From: Chrysomallon squamiferum
Lineage: Eukaryota > Mollusca > Gastropoda > Neomphalida > Peltospiridae
Assembly (NCBI GenBank): GCA_012295275.1
Contig: CM022676.1
Location: forward strand, 17,930,391-17,994,390
Reading direction: 5' to 3'
DNA length: 64,000 bases
A model generated the notes under the pieces. The model saw only the letters and a list, made by a program, of their open reading frames with translations, did not search any database and had not been told where the DNA came from. Position numbers and translations under genes: made by a program. This document shows, piece by piece, positions 1 to 12,069 of the stretch; position 1 is the first letter of the stretch; each line of letters opens with the position of its first letter.

Positions 1-527
1 CCTTGCATCCTTTGAGACACAATATTACAGTGTTTTATTATTATTACTGAAATGGTACTAGTATGTGAAAACAATATTACATATCTCACTTACACTAACT
101 GATCTGAGTTACAATGCTTTGCTTTCAGTGTCATTGTTCTCCAAACACAAGTTACAGAGCCAAACTCACAACATTTCTAATTTCTTGACAAAATCAGTGT
201 TAATAATTGCAGAAATAGAAGTTTTTGGGAAACAAAATCAACTTTATGTCATTATACTAACCCAATGATTTGTAATGTTTTCCAAGGAAGACAATTATAA
301 ATAAGAAACTGAAAAAATAATCTTTGTTTATTGGGGGTTTCCCATTTATGCCTTGTCCCAGTATATATATATATAGACATAAATCCAGTTGTTTATTAGT
401 AAAATACCTTAAATAGTTACCTAATTTCAAGTAGACTTTAATATCGTAAGTTTTATATATATTTTATATATTGATATAATTTCACATACAACAATAAGAA
501 AACATAAATACATTGTTTACAAGTAAA
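1..527. other. AT-rich non-coding sequence
   Basis: No exon could be supported here. A short open frame near the start has no splice context, no domain and a composition like its surroundings. The stretch is probably intronic or intergenic DNA upstream of the Ig-like exon. Confidence 0.5.
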
Positions 528-1490
528 TAGAGAGTTATGTTATTTAAAGTAAACTGATAACAAATACTCAAGTAAGTAAATGTGTTTTCTCAAACAATTA
601 CTTTAACTAAATATTTCACATATAACTTTAACTAGACATACACACATTTTTTATAAGTAAATACAGAGTTATTTCAAGTAAACAAATACTCAGGTAAGTA
701 AATGTATTTTCTCTCACACTTTGTTTAACTAAATATTTCACATATAACTTTAACAAGACTTAAACATATTGTTTATAAGTTTATACAGAGTTATTTCAAG
801 TAAACAAACAATCAGGTAAGTAAACACAGAGTTATTTCAAGTAAACAAACACTCAATGTAAGTAAATACAGAGTTATTTCAAGTAAACAAACACTCAGGT
901 AAGTAAACAAACACTCAGGTAAGTAAACAAACACTCAGGTAAGTAAACACAGAGTTATTTCAAGTAAACAAACACTCAGGTAAGTGAACACAGAGTTATT
1001 TCAAGTAAACAAACACTCAGGTAAGTAAATACAGTTATTACAAGTAAACAAACACTCAGGTAAGTAAATACAGTTATTACAAGTAAACAAACATTCAGGT
1101 AAGTGAACACAGAGTTATTTCAAGTAAACAAACACTCAGGTAAGTAAATACAGTTATTACAAGTAAACAAACACTCAGGTAAGTAAATACAGTTATTACA
1201 AGTAAACAAACACTCAGGTAAGTGAACACAGAGTTATTTCAAGTAAACAAACACTCAGGTAAGTAAATACAGAGTTATTTCAAGTAAACAAACACTCAGG
1301 TAAGTAAATACAGAGTTATTTCAAGTAAACAAACACTCAGGTAAGTAAATACAGAGTTATTTCAAGTAAACAAATACTCAGGTAAGTAAACAAACACTCA
1401 GGTAAGTAAATACAGAGTTATTTCAAGTAAACAAATACTCAGGTAAGTAAACAAACACTCAGGTAAGTAAACAAACACTCAGGTAAGTAA
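528..1490 (+). repeat. Tandem repeat carrying about 20 consensus 5' splice-site motifs
   Basis: The first part has two or three longer units starting near 531, 657 and 776. From about 800 the array condenses to units of about 20 and 41 bp. Their core is an AGTTATTTCAAGTAAACAAA segment followed by ACTCAGGTAAGTAAA. Each core contains CAGGTAAGT, the full consensus of a U1-dependent splice donor; about 20 exact copies can be counted between 690 and 1490. The array stops some 20 bp before the acceptor of the Ig-like exon, so it lies in the intron before that exon if the gene is read on the plus strand. Confidence 0.9.
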
Positions 1491-1512
1491 ATGTCAAGTT
1501 CAAATATTTCAG

Positions 1513-1869
1513 GTTCTGCCGTCACGTTGCTGGGTTCGTCTCCAGTCGCAGTCAGACGCAAGCCGTTCACGCTGACGTGCATGATGTCGCTGGCTGCCTA
1601 CGTCCGTACGACAGTCTACTTCGTGTACAGGACGGACACTGGTGTGAGTGTGTTGACCTCTCTGTACCAGAACGTCACTGACTGTGTCGTGTTGGTCCGG
1701 CCGCCTGATGGCTACACGGCAGCCTGTGGGGGAGGTACAGACACAGGGGGATCAGAGACGAAGCTGTACACACTTACAATCCACTCTGTCACTGACACGG
1801 ATGGTAGAGAGTGGATGTGTAAAATGGAAGGAAATCCAAGCAGTAACGTCCTTGACCTTTTAGTGATGC
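1513..1869 (+). CDS. Ig-like domain exon (partial gene)
   Basis: An internal exon of 357 bp coding for one immunoglobulin-like domain, which suggests a secreted or cell-surface protein used in adhesion or recognition. It is bounded by an acceptor (AATATTTCAG, 1503-1512) and a strong donor (GTAAGT from 1870). Both borders are phase 1, the symmetric phase typical of Ig-domain exons. The two Ig cysteines are in LTC near the start and in the REWMC motif near the end, preceded by LTIHSVTDTD, which resembles the usual strand-E to strand-F region. The frame stays open into the downstream (CT)n array, but that extension is simple sequence. No signal peptide or other exon was found, so the full protein is unknown. 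The composition is clearly less AT-rich than the flanks, as expected of coding sequence. Confidence 0.75.
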
Positions 1870-1920
1870 GTAAGTGTTTTTCTTGTGAAGCAGAAATGGG
1901 AAGGGGTAGGTTTTGGTCTG

Positions 1921-1924
<4 letters not shown>

Positions 1925-2008
<84 letters not shown>
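1925..2008 (+). repeat. (CT)n microsatellite
   Basis: An uninterrupted CT run just inside the intron after the Ig-like exon. It is a polypyrimidine tract on the plus strand. The long open frames over it (Ser-Leu or Arg-Glu repeats) are artefacts. Confidence 0.97.
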
Positions 2009-2012
<4 letters not shown>

Positions 2013-2571
2013 TATTTTAACAATTCTATTATAATGTAAAGTAGTTTATTTCAAAGAAAGTTGTGATATTAAAAATGTATTTGTACATATTCCAATGTAA
2101 TCAAATAAAACTCAAATAAAATATTTATATGATAAAAATGAAATTATTCTGTCATTTAGAAATATTCATATTTTTATTTTTAAATTTATTATGTAATTAA
2201 GCAGTCTAAACGTGCCATTAATTAAAAACAATAAATATTTTTATGAAAAACAAAAACAACTACTGCTACTACTACTAATAATAATTGTAATAATAATAAT
2301 AATTATTATTATTATTAACATAAATAAATAAACTAACTAATTACTTTACAACATATGTTATAACTCCTTTATTTGCAACGAAACATTCACTAAGAATAGT
2401 AAATAAATAAATTAATTTAATTTAATAACCAAAAGTAAACAAATTAACTAAAGTTATTACTTTACAATAAATAACTGAATTCTGTTTATTTATCAGTTCG
2501 TGTAAAGAAAAGAAATGTCTGTCAACTTCAAAGCAGTTAAAGTGAAGCAAACTTAGGAGACAGTTTGAAGT
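2009..2571. other. AT-rich spacer with candidate poly(A) signal
   Basis: Simple AT-rich sequence between the Ig-like exon and the 3' end of the minus-strand RING gene. On the minus strand an AATAAA (plus positions 2485-2490) lies about 80 bp beyond the stop codon, a reasonable polyadenylation signal. Nothing else was recognised. Confidence 0.45.
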
Positions 2572-3998
2572 TTACTTTCTACACCATGTAAATATTTTTA
2601 TTTCTCCAGTGAATCGCTGTCCCACGTACAGTTTGTTGTCATCACAACAGACAGACCGAGGTTTGGACAGTCCATCCTGGTCAGTGAGGATGTCACGTGT
2701 AATGTTACCATCTCGTGACAACTGAACAACACAATTTCTATGAAAATGACAAACAAAAATATTTCCCTCCGTATCACATGTAACACCTGTCAATCCACTC
2801 AGTCTGGCTGAATCACGTGACTCCCATTTGACGTCACCAGATGACGTCACACAAAATACTTTGTTTTCAGTTTTCCTCTTTGAAACAACAATCAGACATT
2901 GATCGTGAACTGTGAGACTGTACGGTCCGGGGATCAAGTCTGTTGAAATAGAATTAATGAGCTGACCAGTGTCCGTCAGTATGTCCAAGTACCGACCAAT
3001 ATATCCCCCAGTGAGTGCGAGACGGTTGCCAGGTAACACAGCAATAAACTCATATTTTTTATTAGTTTGAACTGTCTTGATCAGTCCGAAGTTTTTCAAA
3101 TTTAAAAACAGTATTTTATATTCATCTGGCAGAGCAACAACAACAACATCACCCCGCTGATCACGTGATTCAGCAAGACCCCATGGTGGACTGGAAGTTA
3201 CGTATCTGTTTATCAGTGATTTTCGTTCTAAACAAAAACATTTTACACAGTCATTGTCCAAATCACTAACAACAATTTTACTTTTGTCCTCACCTGACAC
3301 CAGAATGGAATACAGACACGGATCATTTTTATCTTCTTGAGTTTTTGTGTTAATGGTGTCTGTGTGTTTCAGGGTGTTTGTCAGTTTGTTTATCTGTGTG
3401 TCTGTGTGTGGTGTTTCTGTTTCAATGGTGTCTGTGTGTTGGAGTGTGTCTGTCACAGCGTCTATCTGTTTGTCTGTTTGGATGTTTGTCGTTATTTCTC
3501 CGATGTGCACAGACATATTTTTCTTATCAGATTTTATGACATTTATTTTTATTTCTGCTTTTCCTACTTGTGAAAGAGATTTGGACAGGAACTCGAAAGT
3601 TGTGTTTTGAAGTTTGGTGAATTTTGAAATATTGATTTTAATATCTGACTCAGATTTTCTTTGTAACAAATCTCGACCTACTTTGATCATTTTGTCATTT
3701 TCCTCAATCAGATATTTATGTTCAGTAAAGAGTTTATCTATTTCTGAGTTTACAAAGTTCTGAGATGTTTCTATTTCTCCTATTAACCTTTCTTGTTCTT
3801 TTTGGACTGCAGCGGTAAAGTCTGTGATTAGTGTGTTACCAATCCTTCTCACATCTTCTGTAGACTCCATGACGTTGATGTTGACGGCTTCGCGAAGTTC
3901 TTTAATCTGATCATCCATCTCTGTCTGAAGAATTTCTTTGTAGGATTTGAGACTCTCACAAACAGAACTCAGAATTGAAAAGTGACCTCTCTTTTTAG
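2572..3998 (-). CDS. TRIM-like RING ligase, exon 2: coiled coil and C-terminal propeller
   Basis: The second and last exon of a probable E3 ubiquitin ligase of the TRIM class. It opens after an acceptor (TTTCAG on the minus strand, AG at 4000-3999) with KKRGHFSIL, the kind of sequence that follows a B-box in TRIM proteins. About 140 residues of predicted coiled coil follow, rich in E, K and I. Then comes a Thr- and His-rich linker of about 50 residues made of two related copies of about 24 residues, each carrying an HTDTI block. The last 250 residues look like an NHL-type beta-propeller, with repeated G-x-hydrophobic blades such as LTGVTCDTEGNIFVCH and PRSVCCDDNKLYVGQ. The frame has no stop until 2572. 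Its phase fits the RING exon at 4326-4613; together they give about 570 residues. An internal ATG at 3918 is not the start. The propeller may bind RNA or protein; the substrate is unknown. Confidence 0.8.
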
Positions 3999-4325
3999 CT
4001 GAAATAAATAAATAAATAAATAAACAGTTAATATATTAGATAATAATAATAATAAGGAGAAGAAGAAGAAGAAGAATTCAAATTGTACTAATAATTATGA
4101 TAAAGATATGGGTAACAATATGAAGAATTTTAGAATATATTTTATCAACTAATTTAAGAATCTGATTATAAATCTTTTTTATGAACAAAATAACGTTCCT
4201 TTCTTTATGAGCCTGCTGCTATGGTTCAAGCAACAGAAAAATATATTTTAGTTAAATGATCACTGTCTCTTTGTTTAATTGCTTGTTATTATTGTAATGA
4301 ATCTGAACACAACACTGTGACTCAC

Positions 4326-4613
4326 AAAACTTTGAGTGTAGCCGATCATTAATGGCGTCCTGTAGTGACTTGTTTATAGGGAATTGATCTGCCCACGTAT
4401 ACACTGATTTCGTGCTGTCCGGGATGTGAACATGCTGCCTGCAGAACGGGCAGGCGATTTGTGAGTCGTTGTTGTCGTAAGTGTGACTTATATAGTTCTG
4501 CAGGCATTTGGAGCAAAACGAATGTCCACAGTTTAAAACTCGAGACTTATCGAAAATGTCCATACATAGACAGCACGAAAGATTATCATCGGAGATTGAA
4601 GGTGTTGCCATAT
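4326..4613 (-). CDS. TRIM-like RING ligase, exon 1: C3HC4 RING finger
   Basis: The N-terminal coding exon. The ATG at 4611 lies two bases inside the exon, after an acceptor (TTCACAG), so at least one 5' UTR exon is expected further upstream. The 95 residues include a complete C3HC4 RING: C13, C16, C28, H30, C33, C36, C54 and C57 by my count, with the usual NCGHSFC and ACPFC signatures. RING domains of this kind bind two zinc ions and recruit an E2 ubiquitin-conjugating enzyme. The donor is GTGAGT at 4325-4320, leaving one base of a split codon that the exon at 3998 completes. No B-box sequence lies in the 327 bp intron, so RING and coiled coil appear to be joined directly. Intact by eye. Confidence 0.8.
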
Positions 4614-4616
4614 CTG

Positions 4617-4656
<40 letters not shown>

Positions 4657-7289
4657 TTTAGAGAAAATCAAGAACAGCAATTGAAAACAATTGACTGCAG
4701 TAAAAAAGTACACATTAATTCCATTTAGTTCGTAACACAACTGTATATACAAATAAGTAAATGAAATGATATATATACGAACTTGCAAACATAGCACTAT
4801 CATATTATAAATATTCTCTGCAAACTGTTTATTTGTTTATTTATCTATTTTGTTTTATTTATAAAATAAAATTTAAAAAAACTCTCTTTAACTGCATTAC
4901 GAACTTGCTAAATTTAACCTTGTGACGTGACGCTTTATTTGAGAAGGAAAACGACAGTTCTACTGTAAACTGGTGGGAGATAGAACTAATAGAGTAACTG
5001 AAGTCAGCTGTAATAAACTCTATGACTGCTGCAAGGTTATTTCTCAAACCACTATTCATGATTCAACTCATAAGTGAACAAAAAAAAAACATGACTTTCA
5101 GCGAAGTAATGAATTTACTAATGATAATTATAAATTCACGTTTGAAAAATCTCATAATCAACAAATGAAATTGCAACTGAATGAGAAATTAACACATTTG
5201 TAATCTGCTGTTAAACGGCTTCATTTATTATGTTTAAGGACTTACATTTAATAGAAGAAAAGAAATTCTGTCTAGTAATTTGACAGATAGTCTCTTTTTG
5301 ATAATTACAACCACGTACGGCCTGTGATAAAGTAATCGTGGAACTGACTTTGACAAGGATTACTGCGACAACCCATCGCCAGACACTACTTTCCTCTGAC
5401 CACTGAGCCACACCCTCCACTCTTATTAAAACACACACAAATTATATACAGACATTTTACTAAGAACAGAACCTAAATTACTAAATTTTATTTTGAAATA
5501 TCTTACAGCAACAACAAAACCCACCATAAACAACAAATAATAATAAGAACAACAACAACAACAACAACAATAATAATAATAATAAAACAAAATAAATAAA
5601 TAAATAAATAAATAAGTTTGTAAATAAATAAATATATAAATAATAAGTGTTCATACCTTTGTCTTAAGAAACGAGAAATATAACAGATGCAAAAATATTT
5701 CCTCTTATTCGTCTGCAATGCCTGTTTTGCTATTACTGATTTGAGCGCGGAAAAGCGGGTTTTGACAGACGACACTAAGTGGGAGGAAGATACCAACTGA
5801 AGAAAGGAAGGAGTTGAAGCTTTGAAATTTTCTACAACATTTTTGTTTCTTCTGAGAAAAAAATAATTTTGAATGTTTTATAGTTTTGTGGTAAAGTAAA
5901 TAGCAGTAACAGTAACAACTACATTAGCATAGTAAGTGCAGTTCATTATTTTTTAAAGCTCTGTTTACAGTTTATCACACCTGTAGTATTAATGGACACA
6001 ACAAATGATTTGCAAAAGGACGGAGAAAGGTAATATATTTAACCGCCAAAATGTTATCTGCTTTAAATTTGAATATTGAACTGGCGGTATCAGGTCATTT
6101 CGTTAGAGATATAAGTAAATTATAGGAATTGAAAACAGAAATATTTATAACGTGAAAGTATGATTTTAGTCACCTGCACACAGTAGTAATAAAATAATAA
6201 TAATAATATATATTCCTGTATTATATATGTTTCATTTTATTCTATTTAAAATAAATAAACAAATAAATAAATAAATATATGAGAACTGCGTCGCTGAATA
6301 AAACCGTCACAATTTTGTTCTTCGTGTCATAAGTGAAGCGCGCTCTACAGGTTTGTTGTAGATCAGAGAAAGATAATGTTTTTAATGTCATCATTTTTAA
6401 ACTTGTATAGTTATACACAGGCGATTGTCGATCCTTTTAACAAGATATATAAATAATGAATAAAAAGCAGGACAAACACATAACGTGTGCTTTTAGTAAT
6501 AATAATAATAAAAATAATGGTAATAATAATAGTAGTTTCCTTTGTGTATCAGATGTCTTCGTTTCGTACTGTTAATATATATATATATATATATATTTAA
6601 TTAATTCAATATATATTACAATAGTAGTACACATTTCATAATTTGTCTTCTTCTGCTTCCACCTTTCTTCACTTGTGTAGTTTTCATGTCTCCATTCACC
6701 AAAAACATCAAACATTTAATTCAAATAGCTTATAATATATATATAAATTTAAAAGTGTTTTATAATGACACATTTATTCAGGAGTACTATAAAGAACACA
6801 TTCCACACACAAGGATGATGAAGAGATAATCGTTTTATTAGATAAAGAAATAAAGTACATTACAATTAAACAAATACAGCAGAAAACGTACACCTACACT
6901 GTCACGTTTCTTCATATTTTATGGCAGTGTTAAACGACTTTCGCCATCTAACGTAATATGATATGAATTTAATCCTCTTTTTTTTCAAATCTAATAATCG
7001 ACAGTAAGTACAAATGTCAACATTTGTGAATGTAATTTATGAAATGATACTTTCTCGCAATCTAACAAATGATAATATAAAAAATAAAATATTTACTGAC
7101 CGCTCAGTCTATTCAAACACTAACGTAAAAATAGTAAAATATACAGAGACCCTTTTCATCTATGAAAAATAAACAAAGAAAGTAAGAAACATTTTTACAT
7201 AGACGTGTGTGAATGTGTGTGTGTTGTGTGTGTGTGACTGTGTGTGAGAGAGAGCGACAGAGAGATCTCAGTGAGTAAAAGCTATTATT
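4614..7289. other. 5' flank of the RING gene; no gene recognised
   Basis: An AT-rich stretch with short AAT and TAAA runs (for example 4620-4652 and 5590-5640). Open frames such as those at 5211-5438 and 5503-5796 on the minus strand are short, and most end in simple repeats. A 5' UTR exon and promoter of the RING gene are likely somewhere here but cannot be placed. Confidence 0.4.
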
Positions 7290-7316
7290 TATTCATTCAT
7301 TATTATTATTATTATT

Positions 7317-7352
<36 letters not shown>

Positions 7353-7375
7353 ATTATTATTATTATTATTATTAT
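7290..7375 (+). repeat. Compound (ATT)n(GTT)n(ATT)n microsatellite
   Basis: An ATT run changes to GTT and back to ATT without interruption. The polytyrosine and polycysteine frames over it are artefacts. Confidence 0.95.
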
Positions 7376-7380
7376 CTGAG

Positions 7381-7490
7381 TAATAAACTTTCTGTACAAC
7401 ATTTTCCTCTTCTGGCAGAACGACAACAGTCAGCTGATCGCGTGATTCAGAAAGACCGCGTGACGGACACAGATAAAATGCTTCGTCATC
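7381..7490 (-). pseudogene. Remnant of a second TRIM-like propeller
   Basis: On the minus strand this stretch reads RGLSESRDQLTVVVLPEEE. The intact RING gene has WGLAESRDQRGDVVVVALP in its propeller (plus positions about 3122-3190). The nucleotide match is also visible directly: CTGGCAGA followed by CTGATC-CGTGATTCAG-AAGACC occurs in both places. Flanking simple repeats cut it off on the downstream side. It is therefore a fragment of a paralogue, on the same strand and about 4 kb upstream of the intact gene. No matching RING exon was found. Confidence 0.65.
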
Positions 7491-7812
7491 ATAAATAAAT
7501 CCGGTTTAATTTAATTCTGAAAGGCTGGGAATTGACTGTTATACTGGGTTCAGTGCAACGACATAATTGCCTCATTTAATATAATTTAAATATCAAATTT
7601 AAAAATTGATAATAAAAGAAGAAGAAAATATACCTTACAATTTAGTCGTCCTGTGAAGACTAAATTGAATCAGAGATATGTTGTTGTATGTTAATTCAGC
7701 TGTTAACAAAATGTAAGTTGCACAAAAAACACAATCCAAACAGAAGATAAGATTTTGTAAACTTTATAATAATAACTTTCTGTCTTCGTTGTGGTTATTA
7801 CTGTAATGTTTT

Positions 7813-7814
<2 letters not shown>

Positions 7815-7857
<43 letters not shown>

Positions 7858-7873
7858 TATTATTATTATTATT

Positions 7874-7916
<43 letters not shown>
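7815..7916 (+). repeat. Compound (AAT)n(ATT)n(GTT)n microsatellite
   Basis: An AAT run turns into its reverse complement ATT and then into GTT. The AAT/ATT part can fold back on itself. Confidence 0.95.
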
Positions 7917-7917
<1 letters not shown>

Positions 7918-9303
7918 AGTTACTGTTGTTGTCACCGACTAGGACCTGTTTAGAACTCTATCACAGGGACCAGTAAATTAAAGCTAATTATCATGTTGGC
8001 ATAATACTACACTTATCCACTAGATAAATAAACAAATAACACTTTAAGTTTATTAATTTAACAGATAAAGAAGTTATATATATATATATAAAACAAATAC
8101 GCTTTTAATAACACAGATTACACTGCAAAAGTCAGAAAAGTGTTTCACCACATCCCGCTATCAAACGCTTATCGCATTTTACAAAGCAAGGTCAAAGTTT
8201 AAAGGTCCTCGCCAGTGACCTCCTTGTTCATCAAAAGGAAACGCTGGGCCGTGCAGAACATCCGTTTGTCGCTTCTTCTTCCTCAGACTCGAGTTTTCCT
8301 TGGTGACGTCATATGTTAGATTCCCGCAGACGTCAGTGAAAAGAGCGAGAGAAGTCAGCCCAGGCTGACACATTTTAAAACTTTCTTACACAAAACTCGC
8401 ACAGCTAAATATCTTTACTCTAAAATTTATAAACTAACTTTAAGAGTCCGTCATCGGCTTTTTTCTCCGTGAGAAGAGTATTATGGATGGTTAAAGAGAA
8501 AATTACTTATTTACATATATTGGTAGTTTATTTGCTTACTATAACTACTAAAGCGTGTGTGTGTGTTGTGTGTGTACATTTTTATTTTATATAACGAGTA
8601 TTACGTAACTGAAATTATCTATAGCTAGTATATAGAAGAAAAATGTATTATTATTATTATTATTGCTGCATAATATTGGTACAAAATACGTTTAGTAATG
8701 TAGATAAGAACTGCTATAATCATTATAATCATCAATCCTGCCATGAACAAAGAAACTCTCTGTAAAAACAAATCAGGCTTCTCGACATGCTCAGGTTTAC
8801 TTTTATTGTAATTTTGGTGAGATTGCTCGAACCTCGCCTTTCAGAGACAAAGCGGCTTCACGACTTGGCTGATTATTCCAATTTCTGCAGTTTTTTTTAT
8901 TTTATTTACGTACATGTTTTTAATTTTTATATCGACTGCTTATGACTAATCTCTCTCCGTACAATAACTTGTATCTTAAAGACACTCAAGTTCTCATTAA
9001 TCAGTTTCCATCTCATGAATCTTATCACGTTGTAATGATTAATTAATTAATTAATTTATTTATTTATTTATTTATTTAAGCCTGGCGTGGTCCCTTGAAA
9101 ATATGTAATTCACCATTGATCAGCCATGTGAGTCAGTTCTAATGAAAATGCAGACTTCTCTGTCGAGTCTGCTTTATGTTTGCCACGTGTTGCGTTGGTT
9201 TACCCTTAAAAAAACAGATGGGATCGAAAGAATAAATTCAGTGTGAACTGATATACCTTTTCTAGAAACAGATAAATAAATATGAAATTATGATTTTTTA
9301 AAT
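7917..9303. other. No gene supported
   Basis: AT-rich sequence with a TTTA run near 9055-9080. One minus-strand open frame of 64 codons (8373-8179) has a less biased composition than its surroundings, but shows no domain, signal peptide or splice context, so it is left unannotated. Confidence 0.4.
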
Positions 9304-9569
9304 TTTAAATCTAACACTAACTTAAGTTGTAAAAATAGTATACAGTATATGTTTTCATACACATTTATTGAACTAAAATTAAGAAGTTCCCTTTGCCTAT
9401 ATAATAAAATGAGTACTGAAATTAAAAACTATAATAACTTTATTTGGAAGCTTTCCTTAACCAGTCCTTATCCTGCCTTTTTATTAGTGTTTAATTTAAC
9501 TGACAGAAAATTATTTGGAAAGATAATATCTTAGATGTCTCTGTCTCTCTAATCAACGATTTTCAACAC

Positions 9570-9624
9570 ACACACATATATATATATGTATGTATGTTTT
9601 TATATATATATATATATGTATGTT

Positions 9625-9655
<31 letters not shown>

Positions 9656-9715
9656 ATATATATATATATATATATGTATGTATATACATATGTGTGTGTA
9701 TATATATATATATCC
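9570..9715 (+). repeat. Interrupted (TA)n microsatellite
   Basis: TA runs are broken by TGTATG steps. The partner array in the right arm (63559-63700) is an uninterrupted TA run. Confidence 0.95.
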
Positions 9716-12069
9716 TTCACTGTCATTTTGTAAAAAATACGATCTGCTGCCCTGACTTCATTCTCAGACAAGACTGACATTTGGCGAAATGTCTGTAATA
9801 ACAGCTAAATACTGAATTTTTTATTCATTCTTCTCATCCACTTTATCATTACAAATGAAAATTAATAAAAACATATATATATTTTTTAAATGACAAATTA
9901 ATATTAATATGTATGTGTACATTTGTAGAGAAATAAATATTTATAACCATCTATCATACATTTTTTAATATAATTACCCATCATAGGAACACCAAATAAA
10001 AAAAAAAACACAAAAAAACCCCTGTATAACAACTGTCAGCAATACGACTTGAATCACTTTAGTTATTTTGTGTAATATGTGTAAAGACTGGTTCCACGGA
10101 TTGACTGTAGCATAGAGTCGGACAGACAGACAGACAGACTGATATGAATAAACAGACATACAGACATATATGAATAAACAGACAGACAGACATATATGAA
10201 TAAACAGATACATATACAGACATGCATAAACAGACAGACAGACAAACATACAGATAGACAGACAGATATGTATAAACAGAGATAGATATGAATAAACTGA
10301 CAGAGGTTAACTGATTTATATATTATAAAAGAATCTTAATAATATACATTTGTTTTCAAAATGGCAAATTAATATTAATATCTACGTGTACATTTGCAGG
10401 GAAATCCATAAAAAAAGTTCTTTGTTAAACATAAACCAGGTATAGAATATTGAAATCAGTCCAGACCTGTTTTCCTAACTCAGTCATAATATTAAAACAT
10501 GCTTATATCTGTCTGTCGGTGTAACCGTTATTTGTATCACTATCTCCACATTTTCATCTATTACTTCTACAATTATTTCAAAACTATGTCAATAAAAATA
10601 TTCTTCACTCTTAGGAAATTGTTTCCCAAGCTGATGAAAATGCTAGCAAATGATGTGTAGTAAACAACAGAAAACACAATAATCCTAAATTAGAAATTTG
10701 GAGAGAAAAAAACATGGTATAAAATGTTTGATAAGCCTTTGCAGAGCTGATAGTGCTATAAAACACAAGCATACCAAGATTTATGTTGTGTTAATAAAAG
10801 TATATTAAGAAAATAAAATAACAATATGAAGACACTTGGTTACAAAACAATTTAAATATTAAGAAACAACTTAACAGATAATGTGATCTGCAAATTATTC
10901 ATTAAGAACATTTCTTAATAATATAGCTTACAGACAACATATCATCTTCCACTTTATGTTTTATTAACATACTTTTTTTTTATCATTTTAATCTTTAACA
11001 AAAATCTTCATCTTCTTTGTTATTTTATATTTTGATTACGTGGTTAACGATTAATCTTTAAAATAAAAATAAATAAATCAAATAAATAAATAAATAACAT
11101 TATCTCCCTTGAACCATAAGATTTGCAGCAGTTAAAGGTTTCTAGATTTAGCATATTTGTTTTTAAATATTTTCTTTTTTCACAGACTTGACTGTACTTG
11201 GTGCTGTGTCTGGTACAAACATTCTGTGTACTGGTCTACATTTGATTATATCTGTAATAAACAACACAGTGACTTTGAAATTAAATTCAGTATCACAATG
11301 TTGCAGATTCTTCAATAAGAACTGTCCATGATTCACACAAGTAATGTTTTTAATATGTTATTTTGGTGTGAAACTTGCTAAAAGCTTTCAATTTTATCCA
11401 AGAATTCAGTTCATAATATTTGTTCTTGAGATGTTTCATTTCTTAGTTCAGGTTGATCAGGAAACTTGAAGAACTTGGAGGTAAACTTGAAAAGTCATTT
11501 ACAATCAGAGGATTTCATTTCTCACGTGTTTTCTTTCATTCTCAAACCAAGCGCATGATAAAAGAACCTGAAGAAAATTAAAAAAACAAAATTAAAACTT
11601 GTAATTAAAATGAAATAATATTGTGAGTTGTATAAACTTAGTTAATGTTCATTATACAATTTTACATGTAAAATGAAGTTTAGATATGATTCAAATATGA
11701 TGGATTGTGACTTAATTATTTGGCTTTTTTCTGGTCAGCAAGTCTAAGTTTATCCTGTAAAGTAATAAAAACAAAGGAAAAAATAGTTTACTCAAAAAAT
11801 TCAAATTTATCATTGATAATCCATTCATTCATTGGAAACAAAAGCAAATAATTATTTATATGTTAGCAAAGGTATTGACAGCGGACATCTGACTTTAACA
11901 CAAGTTTGAATAAACCCAGTTTGAAGTATGGATCAAATACTTTTACTATGTAGCATTCACATTTTTGATATTAATGTACTAAGTTAACATTTAAAATGTT
12001 AACATGACTGTATGTGTGTATTTCAGTTACTAAATCTAAATGTAAGCTCTGTGTAACAAATTCACTCAC

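Noticed and set aside
528-1490. Regular direct repeats that could suggest a CRISPR array
   Set aside because: Units are contiguous, without unique spacers of constant length, and lie in an animal intron.
1789-2039. Long Ser-Leu and Arg-Glu open frames over (CT)n and (GA)n arrays here and elsewhere
   Set aside because: Dinucleotide runs are open in several frames at once; they carry no coding evidence.
5211-5796. Minus-strand open frames of 75 and 97 codons upstream of the RING gene
   Set aside because: No domain, no signal peptide, and one ends in poly-Ile/Val from simple repeats; at most 5' UTR.
8179-8373. Minus-strand frame of 64 codons with less AT-biased composition
   Set aside because: No recognisable motif, no splice partner and no supporting context; could be a real small exon but cannot be supported.
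9349-9534. 61-codon frame repeated at 63770-63955
   Set aside because: Its repetition is explained by the inverted repeat; composition and content look like chance AT-rich sequence.
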